NCBI RefSeq assembly: GCF_937900395.1
Contig: NZ_CALCDX010000125.1
Span: forward strand, 1 to 34,083
Direction of reading: 5' to 3'
From: an uncultured Caulobacter sp.
Lineage (GTDB): Bacteria; Pseudomonadota; Alphaproteobacteria; Caulobacterales; Caulobacteraceae
DNA: 34,083 nt
This document shows, in pieces, positions 14,113 to 23,661 of this stretch. The notes below the pieces were generated by a model. The model saw only the letters and a list, made by a program, of their open reading frames with translations, had not been told where the DNA came from and ran no database searches. The translations under genes were made by a program, and so were the position numbers. Position 1 is the first letter of the stretch, and each line of letters begins with the position of its first letter.

Positions 14113-15335
14113 CGCGTTACTCCGATGGGTTCGAGCACCAGGTCGCGGGTCAGCACCACGCGCAGCGGATGCCCCGGCCGGATGGTGAGCGTGGGCGGCA
14201 CATTGAGCTGCCGACGCACGATCTGCTGGCCGGTCTGGTTGATGGTGTCCTGAGAGCCGCGTCGCAGTGCGCGGGTCAGGTCGTCCTCGCTGTCTAAGCC
14301 CAGCTCAGCACCGACCCCCAAAAGCGTCGAAACGGCCGCCGCCTTCAGAAGATTACCCCAATGCTGGTTCACGCGGTCCTGTAGGCCCGCAAACCCCGCG
14401 CCATCGGCGCCGGGCTGGCGCTCGAGAACGATCGAGCGGCCGTCCGGCATGATGAGCCGGTCCCACGCTAGCAGCACGCGAGTCTGACCGGCGGCGACCT
14501 CACTGTCATACTCGCCGATCAGCCGCGCGCCCTGCGGGATCAGCAGGATGCGGCCCGTAGGGCTGTCATAGACGTTGGCCGTTACCTGCGCGGTGATCTG
14601 GCCGGGAAGGTCGGAGCGGATGCCAGTGATTAGCGCAGCCGGGATAATGCTGCCGGCCTGCACGATGTTGGGTGATGCCGGCGCGGTCAGTCGCTCGACG
14701 CTGACCGTGCGCTGGTTCGGCGCCTGCGCCATGAAGGCGCGCCTTCCCGCTTGATCGCCTTGTGCCGACGCATCGCCCGCCGCCCCAGGCGCTGGAGTCG
14801 GCGCTGCGAGAACCGGCGTAACCGGGGTGGCCGGTGATGCGGCGCTTCCGCTGCCGCCTAGGAAGACCGAGCTGGTGCGGGCCGCGTCGCGCTCCTGAGC
14901 GGCACGCTGCCGAGCCGCCTCCGCCGCCTGAGCGCGCGGATCGGGCGGACCTGGCTGCGCGCCGACCGGGGGCACGGTGACATCCTCGCCGCGCTGCTGT
15001 GCCGATACGATCGGTCGGCCGAGGTCGCCGGGCAGCGGCGGGCCGAGCCGGGGCGCTTGGGTATAGTCGCGCGGCCCCGACGTGATGTTCTCGGCCGTGG
15101 CGCGGCTGTCGGTGTTGTAGAGTTCCTGCGCGGCCCGATCGCTCGGCGGTCGTAGCGCATAGATCAGCGAACCACCTATGCCGAGGCCGGCGGCGACGCC
15201 GACGACGGCGAGCGCTTTACGGGAAAGCCGCATGACGCGGGGCGGATCGCCGCGAAGCTGGAACGCCGCCAGATCAGGGCGGGCCGACTGCGCGGCGGGC
15301 CGATCCTCGACGGACGGATCGTGGCTGTCGGTCAC
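14109..15335 (-). CDS. trbI: Conjugal transfer protein TrbI (VirB10 homologue)
   Basis: The VirB10-like part of the mating-pair apparatus, 408 aa, bridging inner and outer membranes. A cytoplasmic N-terminus is followed by one membrane helix (about 40-62, KALAVVGVAAGLGIGGSLIY) and a long Pro/Ala-rich periplasmic linker. The conserved C-terminal beta-barrel part follows, with AGSIIPAALITGIRSDLPGQ and YDSPTGRILLIPQGARLIGE. The start GTG (15335) overlaps the trbG stop as GTGA; the open frame further upstream is non-coding. The TrbI/VirB10 C-terminus normally forms the outer-membrane channel with TrbG. Confidence 0.93.
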   Translation of the reverse strand: MTDSHDPSVEDRPAAQSARPDLAAFQLRGDPPRVMRLSRKALAVVGVAAGLGIGGSLIYALRPPSDRAAQELYNTDSRATAENITSGPRDYTQAPRLGPPLPGDLGRPIVSAQQRGEDVTVPPVGAQPGPPDPRAQAAEAARQRAAQERDAARTSSVFLGGSGSAASPATPVTPVLAAPTPAPGAAGDASAQGDQAGRRAFMAQAPNQRTVSVERLTAPASPNIVQAGSIIPAALITGIRSDLPGQITAQVTANVYDSPTGRILLIPQGARLIGEYDSEVAAGQTRVLLAWDRLIMPDGRSIVLERQPGADGAGFAGLQDRVNQHWGNLLKAAAVSTLLGVGAELGLDSEDDLTRALRRGSQDTINQTGQQIVRRQLNVPPTLTIRPGHPLRVVLTRDLVLEPIGVTR

Positions 15336-16348
15336 GGACGCCCCCTCCGTCCATCGTCCCGCACGATGCGGACACGCTGCTCGGTGCGCCGGTCGCCCAG
15401 GCGCAGCTCGGCGGCAGTGAACAGGCGATCGACCACCATGTAGCGGCCTTGCACGCGGTAATTCACCAGCTCGGCGTCGCCGGCCACGCCGGTCACGAAC
15501 AGCGGTGGCATCTCGCCCTGCGAGATCCCGGCGGGAAACTCGATGAAGACCTGCCTTCCGTCGTCGAACGCGCGGGCCGGACGCCACGGCGCTCTATCGC
15601 CGTCGATGCGATAGCGGAAGTTGAGCGCCGCCACGTCCACGCCGGTCGCTGCCGGCGCGGCCGCAGCAGCAGCCGCGTTGCGGCCTTGCAAGGCGATGAG
15701 CTGGTCGTGCGGATAGGTCCAGGACACGGACGCCATATAGGTCGCGGGGGTGGCGCGCAGCTCCAGATGATAGGTGCGCCGATCCGTATTGATAACGAGG
15801 TTGGTGGCGAGGTCGGGTCGGGTGGGCTTTACCAAGATATGCACGCGGGCAGCTGCTCCGCTGCCGCTTACCGTATCGCCGATGATCCACCGCACCGTGT
15901 CGCCGGCCGCGACCGGCCCCGGCCCGACAAGCTGCTCGCCTTGCTGCAAGGCGATGTCTGTCACCTGACCGGGCGCGGTATAGACCTGATAGAGCGCGCC
16001 TTCGGTCCACGGATACTGCTGGATGGCGTTGAGGAAGCCGTCGCGCACCGGCTGGACGCGCGCGGCATCGTTGGCGTCGCCGACACGGCGGCGCGGATCG
16101 GCGGGCTCCGGCGGTCGCGCGCTCTCCGTCACCGGTTTCAATTGACCGGGGAGCGGCAACGGCTCGGGGATCGTGACGATCTCGACCGCGCGGGGCGGCT
16201 CGGCCGCGGGCGTCGCGACGATCGCCGGGGGCGGATCGTCCAGCGCGATCACGGGCGGCCTGGCCGACGTGGTGGCGCAGCCGGCGAGCGCGGATGCGGA
16301 GACGAAGAGCGCGGCCGTGGCCGCGCGGCGGATGAGTATGCCGGTCAT
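15332..16348 (-). CDS. trbG: Conjugal transfer protein TrbG (VirB9 homologue), lipoprotein
   Basis: A 338-aa VirB9/CagX-family protein, part of the outer-membrane core complex with TrbI. The N-terminal signal ends in a lipobox LAGC with Cys24, so it should be lipidated and anchored to the outer membrane. A Pro-rich linker is followed by conserved segments (ALYQVYTAPGQVTDIALQQG, WIIGDTVSG, NLVINTDRRTYHLEL) and the C-terminal domain ending YMVVDRLFTAAELRLG. The start overlaps the trbF stop (ATGA). Confidence 0.93.
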   Translation of the reverse strand: MTGILIRRAATAALFVSASALAGCATTSARPPVIALDDPPPAIVATPAAEPPRAVEIVTIPEPLPLPGQLKPVTESARPPEPADPRRRVGDANDAARVQPVRDGFLNAIQQYPWTEGALYQVYTAPGQVTDIALQQGEQLVGPGPVAAGDTVRWIIGDTVSGSGAAARVHILVKPTRPDLATNLVINTDRRTYHLELRATPATYMASVSWTYPHDQLIALQGRNAAAAAAAPAATGVDVAALNFRYRIDGDRAPWRPARAFDDGRQVFIEFPAGISQGEMPPLFVTGVAGDAELVNYRVQGRYMVVDRLFTAAELRLGDRRTEQRVRIVRDDGRRGRP

Positions 16349-17028
16349 TGCGACAGCTCCTTCGACCAGTTGAGGGCGTTGACGAAGACGCCGAGCGGAT
16401 TCTTGCGCAGGGCGTCGGGGGTGCGCGGCGGCTGCACGACGATGGTGAGGATCGCCGACCAGCGTTCGGTGGCGGCAAGGCTGCCGTCCTGATACCGGCG
16501 CTCGATCCAGGCGACGCGGAAGCTGTCGGGTGAGGCGCGGATGACGCTGGACACTTCCACAGCGACCTGCACCCTCCCGACATTGGCGAACGGGTCGTTG
16601 GCCCGCGCATAGTCGTTAAGTGCGAGCGCGCCGCGATCGGTCGTGAAGTCGTAAGCCCGGAGCCAGTTCTGGCGGACGATGACCGGATCGGCCGGGATCG
16701 CGCGGACCTGCTCGATGAAGCGGGCGAGATGGAACGCGACCTGCGGGTCGGTGGGACGGTAGCCGGCCTCGGCCGGCGCGACCGCTTGGGCCTCGCCGAG
16801 CCTATCGACCTGAACGACCCACGGGACGATATGCCCGCGCGTCGATTGCCAGACCAGGCCGCCGGCCAGACCGCCCGAGAGGGCCAGCGTGCCGAAGAAG
16901 GCGAGCCGCCAGTTCTTCGCCTGCACGCGCGCCGAGCCGATGCGATCATCCCATGTCTGCGCCGCGCGCTGGTAGGGTGTGGTCGGCTCGGGCGTCTGGC
17001 CGTAGCGGATGCTCGGTCGCTTGAACAT
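16345..17028 (-). CDS. trbF: Conjugal transfer protein TrbF (VirB8 homologue)
   Basis: A 227-aa inner-membrane assembly factor of the VirB8 family. It has a cytoplasmic N-terminus with PYQRAAQTWDDRIGSARVQA, one membrane helix at about 43-62, then the periplasmic NTF2-like domain with VPWVVQVDRLGEA and ending NPLGVFVNALNWSKELS, a typical TrbF ending. It starts 3 nt after trbL ends and overlaps trbG by 4 nt. Confidence 0.93.
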   Translation of the reverse strand: MFKRPSIRYGQTPEPTTPYQRAAQTWDDRIGSARVQAKNWRLAFFGTLALSGGLAGGLVWQSTRGHIVPWVVQVDRLGEAQAVAPAEAGYRPTDPQVAFHLARFIEQVRAIPADPVIVRQNWLRAYDFTTDRGALALNDYARANDPFANVGRVQVAVEVSSVIRASPDSFRVAWIERRYQDGSLAATERWSAILTIVVQPPRTPDALRKNPLGVFVNALNWSKELSQ

Positions 17029-17031
17029 GGA

Positions 17032-18342
17032 TCAATCCTTCTGGCTGGTGTCGACGGACGCGCCGCTGCCGCCGCCATCGCCGGAGCGCAGCGTGTGGGC
17101 GGCGATGGTCGCGCCGTGGGTCATGGTCTGGCGGTTCTTCATCGCGGACGCCCAGGCGGGCGCGCCGGCCGACGCGTCCGGCGATGGGGTGGAGCTTCCG
17201 CCTGAAATGGTCCCGCCCGTTGCAGTGACGGCGGCGCGGCCGCCGGAACGGTAGCTGTCCTTGAGGGAGGCTGCCGCCTTGCGGAGCGGCGACGTGGCTG
17301 CGCCGACGGCGGCTTGGCCGACGGCGCCTGCGCCACCAGCGACCGCAGCCGCGCCCGTTTTACCGGCCGAGCCGAGCGCATAGGCGCTGTTGGCGGCGCC
17401 CGAGGTGAAGGCGGCGCCTCGTGCGGCCCCGCCGACCGCGCCCGCCGCCGCGCCGACGCCGAGGCGGGCCGCAGCGGCGCCACCGGCCAGCGCGCCGCCG
17501 GCTGCGAGCACGGTTCCCGCTGCGGCCCCTGCGCCAAGCGCCGGGCCGCCGGAGACGATGCCATTGGCGATCGACGGGCCGAAGATGCCGAGCCCCAGCA
17601 GGCAGAGCGAGGCGAGCGCGACCGCCATCGCATCCTCAATGCTCGGCTGCGCGCCGCCGAAGCCGGCGCGAAACTCGTCGAACAATGTCGAGCCGATGCC
17701 GACGATGACCGCGAGCACCAGCACCTTGATGCCCGACGAGATCACCAGCCCCAGCACGCGCTCGGCCATAAAGGCGGTCTTGCCGAACAGGCCGAACGGG
17801 ATGAGGACGAAGCCGCAGAGCGTCGCCAGCTTGAACTCGATCAGGGTGATGAAGAGTTGTATCGACAGGATGAAGAAGGCGAGGATGACCAGCACCCAGG
17901 CGAACAGCAGCACGGCGATCTGGATGAAGTTCTCGAAGAACGACACCCAGCCCATCAAGTCCGAAATGGATTCCAGGATCGGCTGACCCGCCTCCAGCCC
18001 AACTTGCGCGACGCGGCCCGGCTGGAGCAGCTCGGCGGCGGTGAAGCCGGTGCCGGACGCCTTCAGCCCGAGCCCGGCGAAGCTCTCGAAGACGATCCGC
18101 GCAAGGCTGTTCCAGTTGCCGATGATGTAGGCAAAGACGCCGACGAACAGGGTTTTCTTGACGAGGCGGGCGATGATGTCGTCGCCTTCGCCCCACGTCC
18201 AGAACAGCGCGGCCAGCGTCACGTCGATGACGATCAGGGTGGTGGCGACAAACGCCACCTCGCCGCCGAGCAGGCCGAACCCGCTGTCGATGTAGCGGGT
18301 GAAGACATCCAGAAAGCGATCGACGACGCCGGTGCCGCCCAT
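17032..18342 (-). CDS. trbL: Conjugal transfer protein TrbL (VirB6 homologue)
   Basis: A 436-aa polytopic inner-membrane protein. Six or seven hydrophobic segments occupy residues about 20-260, including the conserved FILSIQLFITLIEFKLATL and LCGFVLIPFGLFGKTAFMAE. This is followed by a long Ala/Gly-rich, low-complexity cytoplasmic tail. The tail is unusually rich in GAA repeats, common in TrbL of this ICE family. It is part of the translocation channel at the inner membrane. Nearest neighbours are trbK and trbF, with spacing under 5 nt. Confidence 0.93.
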   Translation of the reverse strand: MGGTGVVDRFLDVFTRYIDSGFGLLGGEVAFVATTLIVIDVTLAALFWTWGEGDDIIARLVKKTLFVGVFAYIIGNWNSLARIVFESFAGLGLKASGTGFTAAELLQPGRVAQVGLEAGQPILESISDLMGWVSFFENFIQIAVLLFAWVLVILAFFILSIQLFITLIEFKLATLCGFVLIPFGLFGKTAFMAERVLGLVISSGIKVLVLAVIVGIGSTLFDEFRAGFGGAQPSIEDAMAVALASLCLLGLGIFGPSIANGIVSGGPALGAGAAAGTVLAAGGALAGGAAAARLGVGAAAGAVGGAARGAAFTSGAANSAYALGSAGKTGAAAVAGGAGAVGQAAVGAATSPLRKAAASLKDSYRSGGRAAVTATGGTISGGSSTPSPDASAGAPAWASAMKNRQTMTHGATIAAHTLRSGDGGGSGASVDTSQKD

Positions 18343-18343
18343 A

Positions 18344-18646
18344 TCAATTCTCCTGCGGGGTGGCGCCGTCGGCGATGCGGGCGGCGGGACGCGCGCCAGG
18401 CGCGAGGAACCTGCGACGGTTCTCGCCCCAGGCGCGCAGGCAATCAGGGTCGCTCGCCCCGGCCGCGCCGATGGATTGGCAGCGGCGCAGCTCGATCAGC
18501 AGCGGGTCCGTCGCCGATGTCTCGGCGACGGTCGCCGGCTCCGCGCGCGGTGGCTCGGGCGCACGGCTCATTTCGATCGCCGTCATCGTGATGGCGATGG
18601 CGATGAAGATGACGGCGCCGATGCGCGCGAGGAGCTTGGTGTCCAT
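18344..18646 (-). CDS. trbK: Putative entry-exclusion protein TrbK-alt
   Basis: A 100-aa protein with an N-terminal signal-anchor (LARIGAVIFIAIAITMTAIE, about 6-25). A short periplasmic part has two cysteines (LLIELRRCQSIG and DPDCLRAWGENRRRFL), the pattern of the TrbK-alt family that replaces the classical TrbK lipoprotein in trb ICEs. The proposed role is to prevent entry of a second identical element; this rests on gene position and family. Located between trbJ and trbL. Confidence 0.85.
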   Translation of the reverse strand: MDTKLLARIGAVIFIAIAITMTAIEMSRAPEPPRAEPATVAETSATDPLLIELRRCQSIGAAGASDPDCLRAWGENRRRFLAPGARPAARIADGATPQEN

Positions 18647-18650
18647 CGGC

Positions 18651-19409
18651 TCAGTCGTGGAACATGCGGGCGTTGCCCGGCTGATATCCGGTGGACCGCG
18701 TCAGGAAGCGGCGGAGGCGTTCGCGGCTCTCAGCTTCGACGGCGGCGTTGCGGGCAGAATCCAGCGCCTGCGCCCGGCCCTGCGCGGCGAGCAGCGCCGT
18801 CAGGTCCGCGAGCTGCTGCGATTGCAGCGCGAGAAGCTGGTTGCCCGCTTGGGCAGCCTGAAGCGCGCCGGTTGCCGACTGGCTGGACGTGACCAGGCCG
18901 TCCATCGTCGTGCGCGCGCCGTCGATATTGCCGACAACCCCGGCCTGAACGCGCAGCGCATCCTCGAACGCGCCGACGCTATCCTCCCAGCGCGCATTGG
19001 CGTTGGCGACCATCTGCGCATGGGTGCCGGTCAGCGCCGCACCCTTGTAGCGGCCGTTGAAGACCTGCTGGACGTTCTGCACGTCGTAGGCGATGCGCTG
19101 CGCTTCGCCGAGAAGCTGCTGGGTGCGCTGCACCTGTTGCTGCAACTGCTGAAGCGAACTGAACGGCAGCGAAGCCAGGTTGCGGGCCTCGTTGATGAGG
19201 CTGGTCGCCTGCTGCTGGATTTGCTGGATCTGGTTGTTGATCTGCTGAAGCGACCGGGCGGCCGTCAGCACGTTCTGCGCATAATTGGTCGGGTCATAGA
19301 CGATCCCGCCGAACTGAGCGTGCGCCGGCGTGGCGGCGGTGATGCCGATCATGCTCGACGTGGCGATGGCGCCGGCCAGCATGGCGCGGCGCAGGATATT
19401 GGGTTTCAT
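18651..19409 (-). CDS. trbJ: Conjugal transfer protein TrbJ (VirB5 homologue)
   Basis: A 252-aa exported protein. The signal peptide (1-32) ends PAHAQ. The following FGGIVYDPTNYAQNVLTAAR is the TrbJ signature. Residues about 50-120 form a strongly Gln-rich coiled coil. VirB5-like proteins act at the pilus tip or in pilus assembly. The start at ATG 19409 overlaps the trbE stop (ATGA); the long open frame upstream is a shadow of trbE. Confidence 0.92.
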   Translation of the reverse strand: MKPNILRRAMLAGAIATSSMIGITAATPAHAQFGGIVYDPTNYAQNVLTAARSLQQINNQIQQIQQQATSLINEARNLASLPFSSLQQLQQQVQRTQQLLGEAQRIAYDVQNVQQVFNGRYKGAALTGTHAQMVANANARWEDSVGAFEDALRVQAGVVGNIDGARTTMDGLVTSSQSATGALQAAQAGNQLLALQSQQLADLTALLAAQGRAQALDSARNAAVEAESRERLRRFLTRSTGYQPGNARMFHD

Positions 19410-21895
19410 GGTGTCATGTCCTTCAGGGCAAGGGGAAGCTGGCCGGCATCTTCCCGGCGACCGGCCAGCGGATCGGGTTGAGGTTCGGGAAGAAGATCGA
19501 CCGCCCAGGCCAAGCCGCGATGGCGCAGCCATTCGGCGGCGAAACGCTCGCGGCCGTGGGTCTCGACCAGCTCGGCGATGCGGAGCTGATCGGTCTTGGA
19601 AGACGCGGCGGCGAAGGCCAGCGCAACCTCGCCCAGCCCCAGCTCGAACAGCCGGTTGCCGCGCCGCGACTGGCAGTAATAGTCCCGCTTGGGCGTGGCC
19701 CGGCTGAGGATTTCGATCTGGCGGGCGTTGAGCCCGAACCGCTCGTAGATGGCGGCGATCTGCGGCTCGGCCGCGCGCTCGTTCGGCAGGAAGATTCGCG
19801 TCGGGCAGCTTTCGATGATGGCCGGCGCGATATTCGACGTTTCGATGTCGGCGAGGCTCTGTGTGGCGAACACTACGCTGGCGTTCTTCTTGCGCAGCGT
19901 CTTCAGCCATTCGCGTAGCTGCGCGGCGAAGTCGGGGCTGTCGAGGACCAGCCAGCCCTCGTCGATGATGATGAGCGTCGGCGAGCCGTCCAGCCGGCCT
20001 TCGATCCGGTGGAACAGGTAGGACAGCACTGCGGCGGCCGATCCGGCGCCGACCAAACCCTCGGTCTCGAACGCCTGCACCGACGCTTCGCCGAGCCGTT
20101 CGGCCTCCGCGTCGAGCAGCCGGCCCCACGGTCCATCAATGCAATAGGAGGCGAGCGCCTGCTTGAGCTGCTGGCTCTGGAGCAGCACCGCCAGCCCGGT
20201 CAGCGTGCGTTCCGGCATGGGCGCGCTGGCAAGCGAGCCGAGCGCCGACCACAGGTGCTCCTTGGCCTGCGGATCGACCCCGACGCCTTCGGAAGCGAGG
20301 ATCGCTGCCAGCCATTCGGTCGCCCAGGCGCGTTCTGCCGGATCGTCGATCCGAGCGAGCGGCTGGAGCTGCACGCCGTCGCCGGCCTCGTCGGCGAGCA
20401 TCCCGCCGAGGTCCTGCCAGTCGCCGCCCATGCCGATCGCGGCGGCGCGGATGCTGCCGCCGAAGTCGAAGGCGAAAACCTGTGCGCCGGCATAGCGACG
20501 GAACTGCATCGCCATGAGGGCGAGCAGCACCGACTTGCCGGCGCCGGTCGGGCCGACGATCAGCGTGTGACCGACATCGCCGACGTGAAGGGAAAACCGG
20601 AACGGGGTCGAGCCTTCGGTCTTGCCATACAGCAAGGGGGGCGCACCGAAATGCTCGTCCCGTTCCGGCCCCGCCCATACTGCTGACAGGGGGATCAGGT
20701 GGGCGAGATTGATGGTGGAAATCGGGGGCTGACGGACGTTGGCGTAGGTGTGGCCGGGCAAGCTCCCCAGCCACGCCTCGATCGCGTTCATGCTCTCCGG
20801 GATGACTGTGAAGTCGCGGCCCTGGATGATCTTCTCGACCAGCCGAAGCTTCTCGGCGGCGATGGCGGGATCGCGGTCCCACACCGTCACCGTGGCGGTG
20901 ACGTAGGCCATGCCGGCATAATCGGCGCCCAGCTCCTGCAGGGCGGTGTCGGCGTCCGCGGCCTTGTTCGAGGCGTCACTGTCCATCAGGACCGACGCCT
21001 CGTTGGTCATCACCTCCTTCAAGATAGCCACGACGCTCTTGCGCTTGGCGAACCACTGGCGGCGGATGCGGCTCAGCAGCTTGGTCGCATCGGTTTTGTC
21101 GAGCATGATCGCCCGCGTCGCCCAGCGATACTCGAAGGCGAGCCGGTTCAGCTCGTCGAGCAGGCCGGGGAACGTCACGCTCGGAAAGCCGACAATGGTG
21201 AGCGTGCGCAAATGATGCTCGCCCAGGCGCGGCTCCAGCCCGCCGGTCAGCGGCTCGTCGGCGAGCAGCGCATCGAGGTGCATCGGCGTCTCGGGGACGC
21301 GCACGCGCTGGCGGCGGGTTGAGACGGTCGAGTGCAGGTAGGTCAGCGTCTCGGCGTCATCGAGCCAGCGGACCTCGGGCACGAACCCTTCGACCAGATT
21401 GAGGACGCGGTCGCTGCGATCGGTAAAGCCCTTGAGCAGTTCCCACGGATCGACGCCGGTCGTGGCCCGGCCCTCGTAGAGCCAGCCTTCGGCGCGCGCG
21501 GCTTCCTCGGCCGGCGGCATCCACAACAGCGTCAGGAAGTAGCGGCTCTCGAAGTGCGCGCCTTCTTCGCGGAACTGTTCGCGCCGCTCCAATTCGACTA
21601 ACGACGAGACCGGATCGGGGAAGCCGGAATCCGGGTAGTCGAGCGCAGGCGTGCGCTGCGCCTCGACGAAGATCGCCCAGCCCGAGCCGAGCCGACGCAG
21701 CGAACTGTTCAGCCGCGCGGTCGTGGCGACCAGCTCGGCCGGCGTCGCGCTGTCGAGATCGGGACCACGGAACCGGGCGGTGCGCTGGAACGACCCGTCC
21801 TTGTTGAGAACGACGCCTTCGCTGATCAAAGCTGCCCAAGGCAGGAAGTCGGGCAGGTTCGCAGCTTTGCTGCGATATTCGCGCAAGCTCATCAT
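19406..21895 (-). CDS. trbE: Conjugal transfer ATPase TrbE (VirB4 homologue)
   Basis: An 829-aa VirB4-family ATPase that powers pilus assembly and DNA transfer at the inner membrane. The N-terminal CagE/TrbE domain begins MMSLREYRSK and includes GVVLNKDGSFQRTARFRGPD, typical of TrbE. Walker A is GPTGAGKS at 448-455, and the Walker B region is LIIIDEGWLVL. The motif VVFATQSLADIETSNIAP follows. The start at 21895 overlaps the trbD stop (ATGA), preferred over upstream in-frame codons that lie inside trbD. Confidence 0.95.
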   Translation of the reverse strand: MMSLREYRSKAANLPDFLPWAALISEGVVLNKDGSFQRTARFRGPDLDSATPAELVATTARLNSSLRRLGSGWAIFVEAQRTPALDYPDSGFPDPVSSLVELERREQFREEGAHFESRYFLTLLWMPPAEEAARAEGWLYEGRATTGVDPWELLKGFTDRSDRVLNLVEGFVPEVRWLDDAETLTYLHSTVSTRRQRVRVPETPMHLDALLADEPLTGGLEPRLGEHHLRTLTIVGFPSVTFPGLLDELNRLAFEYRWATRAIMLDKTDATKLLSRIRRQWFAKRKSVVAILKEVMTNEASVLMDSDASNKAADADTALQELGADYAGMAYVTATVTVWDRDPAIAAEKLRLVEKIIQGRDFTVIPESMNAIEAWLGSLPGHTYANVRQPPISTINLAHLIPLSAVWAGPERDEHFGAPPLLYGKTEGSTPFRFSLHVGDVGHTLIVGPTGAGKSVLLALMAMQFRRYAGAQVFAFDFGGSIRAAAIGMGGDWQDLGGMLADEAGDGVQLQPLARIDDPAERAWATEWLAAILASEGVGVDPQAKEHLWSALGSLASAPMPERTLTGLAVLLQSQQLKQALASYCIDGPWGRLLDAEAERLGEASVQAFETEGLVGAGSAAAVLSYLFHRIEGRLDGSPTLIIIDEGWLVLDSPDFAAQLREWLKTLRKKNASVVFATQSLADIETSNIAPAIIESCPTRIFLPNERAAEPQIAAIYERFGLNARQIEILSRATPKRDYYCQSRRGNRLFELGLGEVALAFAAASSKTDQLRIAELVETHGRERFAAEWLRHRGLAWAVDLLPEPQPDPLAGRREDAGQLPLALKDMTP

Positions 21896-22173
21896 GGCCG
21901 CATCCATGTCGGGTAACGGAGGTGGCGACGGGCCACGTCCACGAACTGCGGGTCGCGGCGGGCGGCCCACACGGAAAGACCGTGGCCGACGGCCCAGATG
22001 ACCAGGCCGGCGATCCACAGGCGCAGACCGAGGCCGATCGCGCCCGCCAGCGTCCCGTTGACGATGGCCAGCGAGCGCGGAGCGCCGCCGAGCAGTATCT
22101 GCTCGGTCAGCGCCCGGTGGACCGGTGCGAAATAGCCCGCGATCGGTTCGCCATGATCGGCCGCGCCGTTCAT
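21892..22173 (-). CDS. trbD: Conjugal transfer protein TrbD (VirB3 homologue)
   Basis: A 93-aa inner-membrane protein of the VirB3/TrbD family. A short N-terminus with APVHRALTEQILLGGAPRSL is followed by two hydrophobic segments (about 38-72), and it ends DVARRHLRYPTWMRP. It works with the TrbE ATPase. It overlaps trbC at its start and trbE at its end, each by ATGA. Confidence 0.92.
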   Translation of the reverse strand: MNGAADHGEPIAGYFAPVHRALTEQILLGGAPRSLAIVNGTLAGAIGLGLRLWIAGLVIWAVGHGLSVWAARRDPQFVDVARRHLRYPTWMRP

Positions 22174-22505
22174 GCGATCAGCGCTCCACCGCCGAACGAG
22201 AAGAACGACAGGAAAAAGCTCGACGCGGCGAACGCGATCGACAGGCCGAACACGATCTGGATAAGCCGGCGCGAGCCGCCCGACGTGTCGCCGAACGCGA
22301 GCGTCAGCCCGGTCACAATGATGATGATGACGGCGACGATCTTCGCCACCGGCCCCTCGATACTTTCGAGGATCGACTGAAGCGGCGCTTCCCACGGCAT
22401 CGACGAGCCGCCGGCGTGGGCCGGAACGGCGAAGGTCAGCGCGATCACGCTGGCGGTGGCGGTGAGCATGGCGCGGCGTGCGCCATGCCGAAAGGCATGG
22501 ATCAT
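22170..22505 (-). CDS. trbC: Conjugal transfer protein TrbC (VirB2 pilin homologue)
   Basis: A 111-aa prepilin. A long signal sequence ends VPAHAG. Two hydrophobic helices (about 52-71 and 82-105) separated by a short polar turn (GDTSGGSRRL) give the VirB2 hairpin. In RP4-like systems TrbC is processed and cyclised by the TraF peptidase, which is also encoded here. It overlaps trbB and trbD by 4 nt. Confidence 0.9.
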   Translation of the reverse strand: MIHAFRHGARRAMLTATASVIALTFAVPAHAGGSSMPWEAPLQSILESIEGPVAKIVAVIIIIVTGLTLAFGDTSGGSRRLIQIVFGLSIAFAASSFFLSFFSFGGGALIA

Positions 22506-23488
22506 GGCAGGTCTCCGGCTTGGGGGTTGGTGAGGGGTGCGAGGCGGTAGTCGCCGGTCGCGGGGTCGAGCCCTTCGACGCGGGCCAGCTCGGTCAGTCG
22601 GCGCCCGTGCGCGTCGCGGACCAGCACGGCGACCAGGTCGATCGTCTCGGCGATCAGCGCGCGCGGGACCGTCACGACGGCCTCTTGGATGAGCTGTTCC
22701 ATGCGGCGCAACGCACCGAGCGCGGTGCCGGCGTGGATCGTGCCGACCCCGCCGGGATGGCCGGTGCCCCAGGCTTTGATGAGATCGAGCGCTTCAGAGC
22801 CGCGCACCTCGCCGATGGGGATGCGGTCGGGGCGCAAGCGCAGCGATGAACGGACCAGTTCGGCGAGGGACACCACGCCGTCCTTCGTCCGCATGGCGAC
22901 GAGGTTCGGCGCGGCGCATTGCAGCTCGCGCGTGTCTTCGATCAGGACGATGCGATCGGTGGTCTTCGCCACCTCGGCGAGCAGCGCGTTGACCAGCGTG
23001 GTCTTGCCCGCGCCGGTCCCGCCCGCGACGAGAATATTGGCGCGGGTCACGACGCCGTGGCGCAACGCCTCGGCCTCAACTGCCGACATGATCCCGGCGC
23101 GCGCGTAATCGTCGAGCGTGAACACGGCGATGGCGGGCTTCCGTATAGCGAAGGCGGGCGCTGCGACGACAGGCGGCAGCAATCCCTCGAACCGTTCGCC
23201 GCCTTCCGGCAACTCGGCAGAAACGCGGGGGCTGCGAGCGTGAACCTCGACACCGACATGGTGCGCGACCAGTCGGACGATGCGTTCGCCGTCAGCGGCG
23301 GAGAGCATCTCGCCGGTGTCGCTAATCCCCTCGCCGAGCCGATCGAGCCAAAGCCGGCCGTCCGGGTTGAGCATGACTTCGATGACGGCAGGGTCGTCGA
23401 GCCAGGCTGCGATCGACGGTCCGAGCGCGGTGCGCAGCATCCTTGCGCCGCGGGATTTCGCTTCGGATCGGATCGGATGAACGGTCAA
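22502..23488 (-). CDS. trbB: Conjugal transfer ATPase TrbB (VirB11 homologue)
   Basis: A 328-aa VirB11-family hexameric ATPase. The N-terminal domain contains DPAVIEVMLNPDGRLWLDRL. Walker A is GGTGAGKT at 156-163, followed by the Asp box IVLIEDTREL and GEVRGSEALDLIKAWGTGHP, then the His box GGVGTIHAGT. The predicted start is TTG at 23488, giving TVHPIRSEAKSRGARML, which matches the family start; AGGGG lies upstream. An ATG 16 codons later is a less likely alternative. A 173-bp gap separates it from the CopG-type gene. Confidence 0.93.
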   Translation of the reverse strand: MTVHPIRSEAKSRGARMLRTALGPSIAAWLDDPAVIEVMLNPDGRLWLDRLGEGISDTGEMLSAADGERIVRLVAHHVGVEVHARSPRVSAELPEGGERFEGLLPPVVAAPAFAIRKPAIAVFTLDDYARAGIMSAVEAEALRHGVVTRANILVAGGTGAGKTTLVNALLAEVAKTTDRIVLIEDTRELQCAAPNLVAMRTKDGVVSLAELVRSSLRLRPDRIPIGEVRGSEALDLIKAWGTGHPGGVGTIHAGTALGALRRMEQLIQEAVVTVPRALIAETIDLVAVLVRDAHGRRLTELARVEGLDPATGDYRLAPLTNPQAGDLP

Positions 23489-23661
23489 CGACTGGCCCCT
23501 GGATTGGGCCGGACGAACCGCCGCCCGGCGTCAGGGGCACATCAAGAGACGCAGCAATGCTCGCGTCGCAACAGCTAGTTATCGGCGTAGTAGAGGGGGC
23601 GGTAGATACGGTGCCGGAGGCGAAATCGCTTACCGACTAAATCAAGGTCGGCGAGCTTCTG

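Noticed and set aside
15449..16492. 347-codon open frame on the plus strand across trbG
   Set aside because: Shadow of the GC-rich trbG and trbF genes; its sequence is Arg/Gly/Asp-rich without domain structure.
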